Below are positions 51,326 to 60,323 of a stretch of 64,000 nt of DNA, piece after piece. The stretch lies in the NCBI GenBank assembly GCA_964351395.1, contig CAYGOF010000001.1, forward strand, positions 372,001 to 436,000, read 5' to 3'. The translations under genes were made by a program, and so were the position numbers. The number at the start of each line of letters is the position of its first letter. Position 1 is the first letter of the stretch. Below the pieces are notes generated by a model. That model had not been told where the DNA came from. It did no database searches and saw only the letters and a list, made by a program, of their open reading frames with translations. Source of the stretch: Imperialibacter sp964351395. Its GTDB lineage: Bacteria > Bacteroidota > Bacteroidia > Cytophagales > Cyclobacteriaceae.

Positions 51326-52678
51326 CTATTTAGTCGTTTCGATTAAGTCAGAAATTATCTCAGAAAAATAAGCCCCATTATACGGTCCAAACCAGTTCAT
51401 CGTTCGGGTCTCGTACCTGTTCTCATCGTACCAGGCATCTTTAGTAATATATCCCACATATCCTCCATTGAAGCTGGTCACCATCAGGTTTTGCCCCTGA
51501 TTCCTCGCTAAGCTATCTAGAGGCGCCATCAGTTCACCCGAAAAATCACAAGGCGTCCCCACTATTAAATTGTCCCCAATAGTCAAGTAAGTAATGGCTG
51601 ACGAGTAATCGCCAAACAGCCAATAGAAAATCCAGGGCCTGGCACTGATGTTTTCAGATATTTTAAAACTTGGACGCCTTAGTTCCAGAGGAAGATAACC
51701 GCCAGAAAGGGTAGTCACGTACTCCATCCTTATCAAAGAGGTGATATCTTCGAATTGATCTGCCAGCCCTTGAGAAATATATTCTGCTTTCTCCCAATCC
51801 ACAATTCCCGCTGGGCTATTCGGCCCCTGACTGCCCACTGCACCGGCCCCATAAACGACAAAGTTTGCTAATGAGTCCGTTACGAAAGTATTTCTTAATG
51901 CAGCTGGATAATCCGCAGAAAGCGCCATGAAACTTGACGGCAATGTAGTGGCATGGGCCGCAAATGTAGTAAACAGGGCAGATTCCCCTGAGTCTTTCAC
52001 TATTTTAATCACACGAAACCAGGGGTCGGTGGTTCCCCTGTCTTTTACCAAACGGTTGTAGACAAACTCACCTGCATCAAGCGATGCAAACCCAATTTTT
52101 GCTCGCTCTTTTGTTCCTTCAGCTTGTTTGATCGATTGCACAACAGCTCCAGCAATAAAATCTGCCACTTCGGGCTGGTAGGTTCCTGCGAAAAGCTTCC
52201 CAGTCAAACCTGGACTCCATGCGCCAATGCTGCAGTGAGAATGAACCGCTGTGAACAAAGTATTTTGAATGGAGTAGCCAACTTCTGGTAGCAGCTTTTG
52301 GAGTCTGATTACTACCTCGGGCGGGGTAATGAGCAGATCAAAGCTTACAATGGCCGACTTAGTTTTTCCATTGGAAAAAATCAAAGTCTTAACCCTCAGC
52401 GAGTCGTGGATCCCCTCGTAATGTGCACCACGTCTCTTTCCATAGCCAGCTAGCGGAATAGATTCTGGATAAATAAGCGATGCCTCGCCCCATCCTACCT
52501 CCACTGTATCTCCTTTTACTGGGTGATAAGCCGATGCTAAAGAATCCATCCTGGCATTCATTTTCGCATAATAGGGCATCTCCTTGTAAGGAGTCCTGTC
52601 GATAAACGTGAACAGTGAAATGGCTAAGACTGCAACAATGGCAGTAATCCACGCCAGAATTTTTATCAGAAGTTTCAT
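51326..52678 (-). CDS. neutral/alkaline ceramidase-like hydrolase
   Basis: 450 residues with one N-terminal membrane segment (I-L-A-W-I-T-A-I-V-A-V-L-A-I-S-L-F-T-F). The H-S-H-C-S-I-G-A-W motif provides zinc-binding histidines, and the S-I-P-L-A-G-Y-G-K-R-R segment is characteristic of the N-terminal domain of neutral ceramidases. The protein is shorter than full ceramidases (~650 residues), so the C-terminal domain is missing. It likely hydrolyses an N-acyl lipid or another amide outside the cytoplasm. Its start overlaps the DinB-like gene's stop by one base (TAATG), and GH3 follows seven bases later. Confidence 0.85.
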   Translation of the reverse strand: MKLLIKILAWITAIVAVLAISLFTFIDRTPYKEMPYYAKMNARMDSLASAYHPVKGDTVEVGWGEASLIYPESIPLAGYGKRRGAHYEGIHDSLRVKTLIFSNGKTKSAIVSFDLLITPPEVVIRLQKLLPEVGYSIQNTLFTAVHSHCSIGAWSPGLTGKLFAGTYQPEVADFIAGAVVQSIKQAEGTKERAKIGFASLDAGEFVYNRLVKDRGTTDPWFRVIKIVKDSGESALFTTFAAHATTLPSSFMALSADYPAALRNTFVTDSLANFVVYGAGAVGSQGPNSPAGIVDWEKAEYISQGLADQFEDITSLIRMEYVTTLSGGYLPLELRRPSFKISENISARPWIFYWLFGDYSSAITYLTIGDNLIVGTPCDFSGELMAPLDSLARNQGQNLMVTSFNGGYVGYITKDAWYDENRYETRTMNWFGPYNGAYFSEIISDLIETTK

Positions 52679-53130
52679 TATCCTTTGGCCATCATCCTAC
52701 GGAAATAGTTGATCTGCCCCATGTGGTAGTTAAGATGCCCGTTTAAATGAATAAGGAAATTTTGAGTAGTCATTGGCTTGCCAAATAATTCAATCGGGTA
52801 ATTTCCATGCAGTTGCTCGGGGAGAATTTTAGGCAAAGTGTCAAGAACTGCCCTTTTTGTCGCAACTAGTTCTGCTTCCAATTCAGATTTAGGAAGGCCT
52901 TTTTTGCTGAATTCACCTTCACGGTCTCTAATGAAGGAAGTTTTTCCCAACACAGCTCCTATGAAATGCTGCAGGTTCCCAGTCAGGTGTAGAAATAAAT
53001 TGCCCGGAGAATTACTTATTTGACCGTGTGTGGCCCACAAAACCTCGTCAGGCGTAAGTTCCAGCTCTTTTTCAAGGCGATTTAAATCCCTTTCATAAAG
53101 TTCAATAAGATCCTTCAATACTGCTTCCAT
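52678..53130 (-). CDS. DinB/DUF1572-type four-helix protein
   Basis: 150 residues, all-helical, with the putative metal histidines of the DinB fold in H-L-T-G-N-L-Q-H-F and H-L-N-G-H-L-N-Y-H-M-G-Q. Relatives are thiol-dependent metalloenzymes or damage-inducible proteins; some are bacillithiol transferases, which would fit with bshC elsewhere in the window. It heads the leftward operon with the ceramidase-like and GH3 genes. Confidence 0.86.
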   Translation of the reverse strand: MEAVLKDLIELYERDLNRLEKELELTPDEVLWATHGQISNSPGNLFLHLTGNLQHFIGAVLGKTSFIRDREGEFSKKGLPKSELEAELVATKRAVLDTLPKILPEQLHGNYPIELFGKPMTTQNFLIHLNGHLNYHMGQINYFRRMMAKG

Positions 53131-53268
53131 TGGTGTGTGTCTTTCGGAGATTCAATAATTTAAGCGGCTCTTCTACAAGAGGTATTGGCCTTTATCCCCG
53201 AAATTAAGACATTGGCATAAAATACTTCTCTAAATGACCCACTTAGTTATTAAAAACCAAATTACATC

Positions 53269-56200
53269 ATGATAAGGAAAAGCTTACTAATGCTACTTTT
53301 TGTGGCCCCATTAGTTCTGATGGGACAAAAAAAAGGCGCTAAGGAAAAAGAAAGTACAGCACCATTTGACGAAAAGGTTTACGGTGCGCTCGAATGGAGA
53401 AATATCGGTCCATTTAGAGGAGGCAGGTCAACGGCAGTGAGTGGGGTGATTGGCGACGATCAAACCTACTACATGGGAACTGTTGGCGGGGGAGTTTGGA
53501 AAACTTCCGATGCAGGTTTGTCATGGAAAAACATCACTGATGGCTTTTTCAATACTGGTACTATTGGCGCAATTGCTATAGCGCCGTCTGATCCGAACGT
53601 AGTATACGTTGGCACTGGAGAGGCGCCTATCAGAGGTGTGATGACGTCCAGTGGAGATGGTATTTACAAATCCACAGATGCCGGCAAAACCTGGAAGCAT
53701 ATTGGTTTGGAAAACTCCATGCACATTTCCAAGATTGCCATTCACCCGTCTGATCCAGATCTTATCCTGGTGGGCGTGCAAGGCAATCCGTATGGTGCTA
53801 GCGATAACAGAGGAGTTTACCGAAGCAAAGACGGAGGCAAGAGTTGGGAGATCGTTCACTTTGTCAACAGCTTCACCGGAGTAAGCGACCTCAGTATGGA
53901 TCCATCTAATCCCAGGATTATCTATGCGGCTATGTGGGATCACCAACGACAGCCCTGGTATTCACGCAGCGGTGGCGATGGTAGCGGCATTTTCAAAAGT
54001 ACCGACGGTGGTGATAGCTGGGAGAAACTCTCTGAAGGGCTACCCAAAGTAGTCATGGGGAAAATTGGTGTTTCAGTTTCTCCAGCGAATTCAGAGAGGG
54101 TGTATGCCATTATCGAATCAGACGAGGGAGGCCTGTATCGGTCAGATGATGCTGGCAAAACCTGGCGAAATATGAACAAAGAAAGAGTGCTTCGAGCTCG
54201 CTCATGGTACTATATGCATATACAGGCCGACCCCGTAAATGCTGATGTGGTCTATGTAATGAATGCGCCTTTGCTTAGAAGTATCGACGGCGGCAAATCA
54301 TTTACCAACCTCCCAGTACCACACGGAGATACACACGCCATCTGGATCAACCCTGATCGCCCTGCTAATATGGTCTATGGCGGTGATGGCGGGGCTGCCA
54401 TTTCTTTCAATACCGGCCAAACATGGAGCTCGATCGAAAATCAACCTACCGCTCAGTTTTACAGAATCAATGCTGACAACCGCTTTCCTTATTGGGTATA
54501 TGGCGGACAGCAGGACAACTCTTCTGTGGCAATCCCAAGCAGCACCAATGGGCCTTTGATTGAATGGCAGGACTGGATAGCAGGCGTAGGCGGTTGCGAA
54601 AGTGCCTACGTAGCCTTCGATCCTAATAACCCCTTGTTGATGTATGCCGGTTGCTATCAGGGCATCATCGATGAATTCAACCTGGCCACCAAAATGTCGA
54701 AAGGTATCAAAGCCTATCCGGAAAGCGGCCTGGGCGAGCCATCAGATGAGGTCAAATACAGGTTCAACTGGAACGCCCCTATTATAGTATCACAGCACAA
54801 TGCCAATACCATTTACCACGCTGGCAATAAAGTGCTTCGCTCTACCAACCGCGGCTTAACCTGGGAGGAAATCAGTGGCGATCTGACCCAAAACGACTCC
54901 ACAAAGCTTGGACTTATGGGGGGACCTATCACCAATGAAGCTGCTGGGGGAGAAATTTACCACACTATCTATTATCTGGCCGAATCACCACACAATTCAA
55001 AGGTGCTTTGGGCCGGTGCTGACGATGGCTTATTACACGTTACAAAAGATGGCGGTGCCAGCTGGACCAATGTTAGTCCAAAAGGTGCTGGCGAGGGCAT
55101 GATCAATTCCATCGAAGTGTCGCCCCAAACGCCGGGAACAGCCTATGTCGCTTTTACCAAATACAAATTCGGTGATTTTACCCCATACCTCTATAAGACA
55201 ACAGATTTTGGCCAAAGCTGGGTGGCACTCACCAATGGCATCGGGCCAAAGGCATTTGTACGTGTAGTGAGAGAAGACCCCAACCGCAAAGGCTTGCTCT
55301 TTGCGGGTACAGAGCGGGGAATCTACGTCAGCTTTGATGATGGCCAGCAATGGAGCCAGTTCAAGCTTAACTTCCCGATGACACCAGTAACCGATTTGAA
55401 GATACATCACAATGACCTGCTGGCATCCACTTCGGGAAGAGCCTTCTGGATTTTAGATGACATCACTCCACTGCAGGAGCTGACAAAGCAAACAGCCGAT
55501 GCAGACATCTACCTTTACCAACCAAGAGAAGTGACAAAGGCCGGCAATGCCTATGATCTTCCTGCTACTACAATAGGCAAAAGCGCCTACAAAGGAGCAT
55601 TGATCAGGTACCAGCTTAAAGAGGTTGACGAAAAGGATTCCACTGAACTTAAAATTGAAATAGCTGATGCGGAAGGCAAAGTAATCAGGACATTCAGCTC
55701 TGCATCAAAAAAGAAGCCGGAACAGGCCCCGAAAAAAACAGGTATGAATGTATTGAAGTGGAACCTGCGTGGCGACAATATCGAACCTGCAGAGGGCGTT
55801 TTCAGCCCCGGCGGAGGCGCAATGTCGAGCTATATGGTTGGTCCTGGTACTTACACCATCAACCTGGTTTATGGTGACCAAAAACTTCAACAAACTTTGA
55901 ACATCCTGCCGGACCCAAGGGAAGCGGTCACTTTGGCTCAACATCGTGAGAAACAACAAGTGCTCGAAAGGATAGAAATGGATATTGACGATATCTATCA
56001 ATCGTTGAAGGATTTGCAGCAAGTGAGAAAACAGCTCAAAGCAATGGACGAAAGATTAGGTGAAGCCGAAGAATACAAGGCTATCAACGACAAGAGCAAA
56101 GAAATCATCAAAAAAGTGGGTGCCAGCGAAGAAAAGCTCATTCAGCCTAAACAAGAGACTTTTCAGGATGTAGTCAATTTCCGCAGTATGCTGGACAGTC

Positions 56201-56424
56201 AACTCATGGATTTGATGCAAACAATTGACGGAAATGCACCACCACTTACCGACGGTGAGAAAAAGAGATATCAGGATTTAAAAGACACCTGGAATACCAG
56301 AAAGTCTGAAATCATCAAAATTCTAAACGAAGACGTGCCGGCTTACAATAAAATGCTGGAGCAGAAGGGTGTTCCATATGTAGCGCCTAATAATGATAAG
56401 AAAACAGAAAAATTAGGCAGCTAA
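53269..56424 (+). CDS. large secreted Asp-box (BNR/VPS10-like) propeller protein
   Basis: 1,051 residues with a signal peptide (M-I-R-K-S-L-L-M-L-L-F-V-A-P-L-V-L-M-G-Q). At least ten Asp-box turns (S-x-D-x-G-x-T/S-W), including T-D-A-G-K-T-W, K-D-G-G-K-S-W and T-D-F-G-Q-S-W, build two beta-propellers over residues ~45-750, like sortilin/VPS10 proteins and 'glycosyl hydrolase' BNR proteins. The C-terminal ~170 residues form a coiled coil (E-R-I-E-M-D-I-D-D-I-Y-Q-S-L-K-D-L). No catalytic residues of sialidases can be assigned, so the annotation as a glycosidase is doubtful. It stands alone, ending at a bidirectional terminator. Confidence 0.9.
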   Translation: MIRKSLLMLLFVAPLVLMGQKKGAKEKESTAPFDEKVYGALEWRNIGPFRGGRSTAVSGVIGDDQTYYMGTVGGGVWKTSDAGLSWKNITDGFFNTGTIGAIAIAPSDPNVVYVGTGEAPIRGVMTSSGDGIYKSTDAGKTWKHIGLENSMHISKIAIHPSDPDLILVGVQGNPYGASDNRGVYRSKDGGKSWEIVHFVNSFTGVSDLSMDPSNPRIIYAAMWDHQRQPWYSRSGGDGSGIFKSTDGGDSWEKLSEGLPKVVMGKIGVSVSPANSERVYAIIESDEGGLYRSDDAGKTWRNMNKERVLRARSWYYMHIQADPVNADVVYVMNAPLLRSIDGGKSFTNLPVPHGDTHAIWINPDRPANMVYGGDGGAAISFNTGQTWSSIENQPTAQFYRINADNRFPYWVYGGQQDNSSVAIPSSTNGPLIEWQDWIAGVGGCESAYVAFDPNNPLLMYAGCYQGIIDEFNLATKMSKGIKAYPESGLGEPSDEVKYRFNWNAPIIVSQHNANTIYHAGNKVLRSTNRGLTWEEISGDLTQNDSTKLGLMGGPITNEAAGGEIYHTIYYLAESPHNSKVLWAGADDGLLHVTKDGGASWTNVSPKGAGEGMINSIEVSPQTPGTAYVAFTKYKFGDFTPYLYKTTDFGQSWVALTNGIGPKAFVRVVREDPNRKGLLFAGTERGIYVSFDDGQQWSQFKLNFPMTPVTDLKIHHNDLLASTSGRAFWILDDITPLQELTKQTADADIYLYQPREVTKAGNAYDLPATTIGKSAYKGALIRYQLKEVDEKDSTELKIEIADAEGKVIRTFSSASKKKPEQAPKKTGMNVLKWNLRGDNIEPAEGVFSPGGGAMSSYMVGPGTYTINLVYGDQKLQQTLNILPDPREAVTLAQHREKQQVLERIEMDIDDIYQSLKDLQQVRKQLKAMDERLGEAEEYKAINDKSKEIIKKVGASEEKLIQPKQETFQDVVNFRSMLDSQLMDLMQTIDGNAPPLTDGEKKRYQDLKDTWNTRKSEIIKILNEDVPAYNKMLEQKGVPYVAPNNDKKTEKLGS

Positions 56425-56442
56425 TCAAGTGGCAAGACAATG

Positions 56443-56475
56443 AACAAAAGAGCCGGTGTTCCCGGCTCTTTTGTT
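56443..56475. terminator. bidirectional intrinsic terminator
   Basis: AACAAAAGAGCCGG (56443-56456) pairs perfectly with CCGGCTCTTTTGTT (56462-56475) around TGTTC. The 14-bp stem ends in T-rich and A-rich arms, and it sits 18 bases past the propeller gene and 15 before the end of the leftward DUF4783 gene. Confidence 0.82.
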
Positions 56476-56489
56476 ATGGCAAATTATCG

Positions 56490-56876
56490 CTATTCCTTAG
56501 TCAAATCGAGTGTATCAACCAGGTAGCTCCCATTAAAAGACTTCAATAGCATATATACCCTGTAGGTTCCATTTGGGTGCGAAAGCTGACCGATGGTATA
56601 CAAAAGCCCTTCTTTAGAGTTTCCCTGGTGGATATAATCAAATGCAGAGGGGGGATTTTCTTTAAAAAAATCCTTCATAATGATCTCTGCCTGTGTTTTG
56701 CTATAATTCGATTTTTCACCATCAACATTGAGAGAAACGGTCTCGTTGAAATAGCGAACCAGTTCTTTTGACGAACCTGCCTTAATAGCAGCTTTCACGT
56801 TATTAATGGCTTCAGTCTTCGTTTGGCCAAAGGCTAGCGTAGTGACAAAAAGAAAGAATACAGTTAAGCTTTTCAT
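56490..56876 (-). CDS. DUF4783 family exported protein
   Basis: 128 residues with a signal peptide (M-K-S-L-T-V-F-F-L-F-V-T-T-L-A-F-G-Q). The mature ~110 residues have the NTF2-like pattern of DUF4783 (A-I-N-N-V-K-A-A-I-K-A-G-S-S-K-E-L, later Y-I-H-Q-G). The protein is a periplasmic or secreted small domain of unknown role, common in Cytophagales and Flavobacteria. It is monocistronic and diverges from gpmI. Confidence 0.88.
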   Translation of the reverse strand: MKSLTVFFLFVTTLAFGQTKTEAINNVKAAIKAGSSKELVRYFNETVSLNVDGEKSNYSKTQAEIIMKDFFKENPPSAFDYIHQGNSKEGLLYTIGQLSHPNGTYRVYMLLKSFNGSYLVDTLDLTKE

Positions 56877-57006
56877 GATTTATATTTCCATCTGAGACGT
56901 AACAAAAATTACGCCATAGTTATCAAGTCGAAAAAGATCTCAAATAAAATAACGGATTGAAACTAACATAATCAGGCAGCAGTTACAAAAGAAAAAAGGA
57001 CAACCG

Positions 57007-57014
57007 TATATTTG
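57007..57014 (+). promoter_or_regulatory. -7 box of gpmI promoter
   Basis: TATATTTG is a perfect TAnnTTTG box that ends six bases before the gpmI ATG at 57020, so the transcript would be leaderless or nearly so. The upstream element is weak. Confidence 0.45.
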
Positions 57015-57019
57015 CCTTT

Positions 57020-58540
57020 ATGAATAAGAAAGTAATTCTAATGATTTTGGACGGTTGGGGCATAGCATCTAACCCAAAGGTTTCTGCTGTCGACGCAGCC
57101 AATACACCTTTCATTGATTCTCTATACAAGAAATATCCGCATAGCAAGCTCCAGGCATCAGGATTGTTTGTAGGCTTACCCGATGGGCAAATGGGCAACA
57201 GCGAAGTAGGGCACATGAACCTTGGCGCTGGAAGAGTGGTGTACCAGGATCTTGTTAAACTTAACAAAGCAGTTGAAGAAAATACACTTGGTGACAACGA
57301 AGAGCTTGTAAAGGCCTTCGACTACGCCAAAAAGAATGATAAAAAGGTGCACTTCATCGGCCTTGTGTCTAATGGGGGAGTACACTCGCATATCCTACAT
57401 TTAAAGGGCCTTTGCAGCCTTGCGTCCGAAAAAGGGCTTGAAAAAGTCTTCGTTCACGCATTTACAGATGGCCGTGATTGCGATCCAAAATCTGGGTTAG
57501 GCTTTCTGACAGACTTGCAGTCACATATGAAGGCAACTACGGGCGCTATCGCTAGTATCACAGGTCGTTACTTTGCCATGGACAGAGATAAGCGCTGGGA
57601 GCGTGTGAAACTGGCCTACGATGCCATGGTGAAAGGGGAAGGCAAAAAGACTTCGGATGTACTAAAAGAAATGAAGTCTTCTTATGACGAAAACGTAACA
57701 GACGAATTCATCAAGCCAATCATACACACCGATTCTGCTGATCAACCAATTGCTGTGATTGAAGAGGGAGATGTTGTGTTATGTTTCAACTTCCGGACCG
57801 ACAGAGGAAGGGAGATTACCGAAGTGCTTACTCAAAATGATTTTCCTGATCATGGAATGAAGAAGTTAGACTTGTACTACGTGACAATGACCAACTATGA
57901 CGACACCTTCAAGGGCGTAAAAGTGCTGTTTGACAAAGACAACTTGACAAATACGATTGGCGAAGTGCTTGCAGCCCATGGCAAAAAGCAAATCAGGATC
58001 GCGGAAACAGAAAAATATCCCCATGTAACTTTTTTCTTTTCAGGTGGAAGAGAAGAGCCATTTGACGGAGAAAAGAGACTTTTGTGCCCTTCACCAAAGG
58101 TGGCTACTTACGATCTAAAGCCAGAAATGAGTGCTGAGGACATTCGAGATGCGATTATTCCAGAACTAAAGACAAAAGAACCGGATTTCGTTTGTTTAAA
58201 CTTTGCCAATCCTGATATGGTTGGGCACACTGGCGTTTTCTCTGCAGCAGTAAAGGCAGTTGAAACTGTAGACAAGTGTGCCGAGGCAGTGGTTACTGCT
58301 GCGCTTGAAAATGGATTCAGTACTTTCATCATAGCTGACCACGGCAATTCCGACATGATGATCAACGAAGACGGTACGCCCAATACGGCACACACCACCA
58401 ACCCTGTGCCTTGTATTCTCGTTGACAACGACTATCGTGGCCCTATCAAGGATGGGAAGCTTGGCGATTTAGCCCCAACGATCCTAAAAATGATAGGAGT
58501 CCCAATACCATCGGAGATGACGGGAGAAGAGCTTATATGA
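57020..58540 (+). CDS. gpmI: 2,3-bisphosphoglycerate-independent phosphoglycerate mutase
   Basis: 506 residues. The N-terminus (L-M-I-L-D-G-W-G) and the phosphoserine motif G-N-S-E-V-G-H (Ser61) identify the alkaline-phosphatase-superfamily, Mn-dependent mutase of glycolysis. D-H-G-N and H-T-x-N-P-V-P near the C-terminus hold further metal ligands. It interconverts 3- and 2-phosphoglycerate. The stop overlaps the start of the following lipoprotein gene by four bases (ATGA). Confidence 0.97.
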   Translation: MNKKVILMILDGWGIASNPKVSAVDAANTPFIDSLYKKYPHSKLQASGLFVGLPDGQMGNSEVGHMNLGAGRVVYQDLVKLNKAVEENTLGDNEELVKAFDYAKKNDKKVHFIGLVSNGGVHSHILHLKGLCSLASEKGLEKVFVHAFTDGRDCDPKSGLGFLTDLQSHMKATTGAIASITGRYFAMDRDKRWERVKLAYDAMVKGEGKKTSDVLKEMKSSYDENVTDEFIKPIIHTDSADQPIAVIEEGDVVLCFNFRTDRGREITEVLTQNDFPDHGMKKLDLYYVTMTNYDDTFKGVKVLFDKDNLTNTIGEVLAAHGKKQIRIAETEKYPHVTFFFSGGREEPFDGEKRLLCPSPKVATYDLKPEMSAEDIRDAIIPELKTKEPDFVCLNFANPDMVGHTGVFSAAVKAVETVDKCAEAVVTAALENGFSTFIIADHGNSDMMINEDGTPNTAHTTNPVPCILVDNDYRGPIKDGKLGDLAPTILKMIGVPIPSEMTGEELI

Positions 58541-59109
58541 AAAAAACTATTTGTGGTATACTGCTGCTAAGCCTGAGCTTGGGAGGATGCGATAGCTCCT
58601 CCTCAGGCAATAAGGTTAGCGCATACTTTGACGTAGCTGGTCTATTCGCTGAGCAGGCTAAGATGATGGAAAATATCCCCTTCAGGAAAACGGCCTCCAT
58701 CGACAAGCAAACGGAAGAAAAAACACTAAGTTTCGATAGCCTGGAATGGACAAAAGAGTTGTCGATGTTTATTAATATGGACATCAACAAGGCTGTACTC
58801 GTTGGTGCCTACGAGCAGGAAAGTATACCCGAAAACAAGGGTAGTACTATTGCTTATACCAAGAAATCAACTATCGACGCTGGAGTACAATCCCTTAAGA
58901 TAGCTTTGGACAATGAAGGAAAAGTGGTAGGCTTTTACGGCTTATTCGAAGAAGAAAATGCACTATATCAAAACAAAAGAGAATTGTCTGCGAGTTTTAC
59001 AGTGAAGAATGGAAAGTCCCATCTAGCGTCTTATACCATCAGTGGCTATCAGAAAATTTTGATGAAAGACACAGTCAATTACCAGGTGAGCGCTCAAATC
59101 AACAACTAG
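58537..59109 (+). CDS. lipoprotein of unknown function, coupled to gpmI
   Basis: 190 residues with a lipoprotein signal (L-S-L-G-G-C, Cys18) followed by a Ser-rich spacer. The mature body has a helical first third and a beta-rich remainder (K-I-A-L-D-N-E-G-K-V-V-G-F-Y). I recognise no named domain; small lipoproteins at this position occur beside gpmI in relatives. It starts inside the gpmI stop (ATGA), so it is translated with it, and its last four bases overlap the 3' end of the convergent universal stress protein gene. Confidence 0.75.
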   Translation: MKKTICGILLLSLSLGGCDSSSSGNKVSAYFDVAGLFAEQAKMMENIPFRKTASIDKQTEEKTLSFDSLEWTKELSMFINMDINKAVLVGAYEQESIPENKGSTIAYTKKSTIDAGVQSLKIALDNEGKVVGFYGLFEEENALYQNKRELSASFTVKNGKSHLASYTISGYQKILMKDTVNYQVSAQINN

Positions 59110-60023
59110 AGATTTTTAAACGCCTCCAAAAGCCCCATATTGGCTTTTTTGTCTTTTATGATCATATAGGGTATATCCTTATTTATCCTTAGCAACCCAA
59201 CTGCCACACTGCCCATGAGCAGCGCTGCCACCATGGTTCTGCCTTTCGAGCCCAAAATAATCATATCCGCGCTCTGAACTTTCGCCTCAACCAAAATGGT
59301 ATCTGCTGGTTTGTCGTCTTCGTCAAGATTGAAGACAGTCTTTACTTCGTTCTCATCGAAATTAAACTTCTTCATAAACTTCGCCATGTGCTTCTCTGCA
59401 GTATGTTTCATGATGATGGCAAACTCCACGTAGCCCTTTCCGGTATAGTGATATCCGACAGGAACTGTGTACGCATTTTCCAAAAGTATTTCAGCTCCAG
59501 TAATTTTTTTGAGTGCCAGTGCTTGTTCAACAGCCATTGCTGAGTTTTTGGAAAAGTCGGTAGGCACCATCAATTTTTCCATTTTAAAAGGAGTCTGTTC
59601 CGGAACAAATAGAACAGATGAATGACAAATCGAAGTGATTTTTGCTGCGTTTGTGCCAGCACCCTTTAGGGTGTTCTTCAGGCCCATGACTATAAGGTCA
59701 ATTTCTTTTACCTGAGCCCATTTGATAATTTGTTCTGTCTCGTTACCATCTTTTACTACTACTTCGAAAGGGGTGTCGCACTTGGTGACAAAGTACTTGG
59801 AAGCCTCATCTTTGATCCCTTTTTCTAGTGCCTCATCAGCAGGTCCGGTAATGTCTGGAAACATTTTTTTCACTTCTTCTGGTATTTCCAGCTTTTTCGA
59901 TACGTGGATAAAATAAACTTTGGCTTCTGGGAGTACCTTAGTTAGATGGGCTGTGTAGTCCATCAGGGTCTGGTCAATTGGTGTTAAATCGAGGCAGACA
60001 AGAATTCTTTGAAGGGCGTACAT
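59106..60023 (-). CDS. tandem universal stress protein
   Basis: 305 residues from ATG 60023; an extension to 60068 adds 15 residues not seen at the start of UspA domains. Two UspA-like alpha/beta domains in tandem: the first begins M-Y-A-L-Q-R-I-L-V-C-L-D-L-T, the second K-L-M-V-P-T-D-F-S-K-N-S. The second keeps a G-S-K-G-R-T phosphate loop near the C-terminus, consistent with ATP binding, while the first has the divergent G-L-K-N-T-L. Likely a cytosolic stress sensor. Its 3' end overlaps the convergent lipoprotein gene by four bases. Confidence 0.9.
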   Translation of the reverse strand: MYALQRILVCLDLTPIDQTLMDYTAHLTKVLPEAKVYFIHVSKKLEIPEEVKKMFPDITGPADEALEKGIKDEASKYFVTKCDTPFEVVVKDGNETEQIIKWAQVKEIDLIVMGLKNTLKGAGTNAAKITSICHSSVLFVPEQTPFKMEKLMVPTDFSKNSAMAVEQALALKKITGAEILLENAYTVPVGYHYTGKGYVEFAIIMKHTAEKHMAKFMKKFNFDENEVKTVFNLDEDDKPADTILVEAKVQSADMIILGSKGRTMVAALLMGSVAVGLLRINKDIPYMIIKDKKANMGLLEAFKNL

Positions 60024-60243
60024 ATCGAAGGAATCTTTGGTTGTGTATTCTCTAATTAATGAAAACAAGAATGGTTTAACAACTTTGAAAGGAGATCAAA
60101 GTTGGTGACTCTAACCCAATCAAAGCTGAATATTTGCCATAATTTCGATATTTGCAATCAATTTTCTACCACCACATGTAGATTTCTACTCTGGATAGGA
60201 AATTGTAATTCGTTTTTCTCTCTCAATTGGAACGATAGCGTGT

Positions 60244-60251
60244 TAACTTTG
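60244..60251 (+). promoter_or_regulatory. -7 box ahead of second ABC exporter
   Basis: TAACTTTG matches TAnnTTTG perfectly and lies about 75 bases before the ATG at 60324. Two more ATATTTGC motifs occur 18 bases apart at 60130-60137 and 60148-60155 in the same 60024-60323 gap; they could be alternative -7 boxes. No gene is seen in this gap. Confidence 0.4.
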
Positions 60252-60323
60252 CCTTGCGAAAACTTTTTGTTGATGCCTATTGTATTAGAATTGGTTTCGT
60301 ATAAAGATTGATGGAAATAGCTG

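Noticed and set aside
60102..60311. 69-residue open frame in the 60.0-60.3 kb gap
   Set aside because: No domain, unusual composition, and it covers the likely promoter boxes of the ABC exporter.
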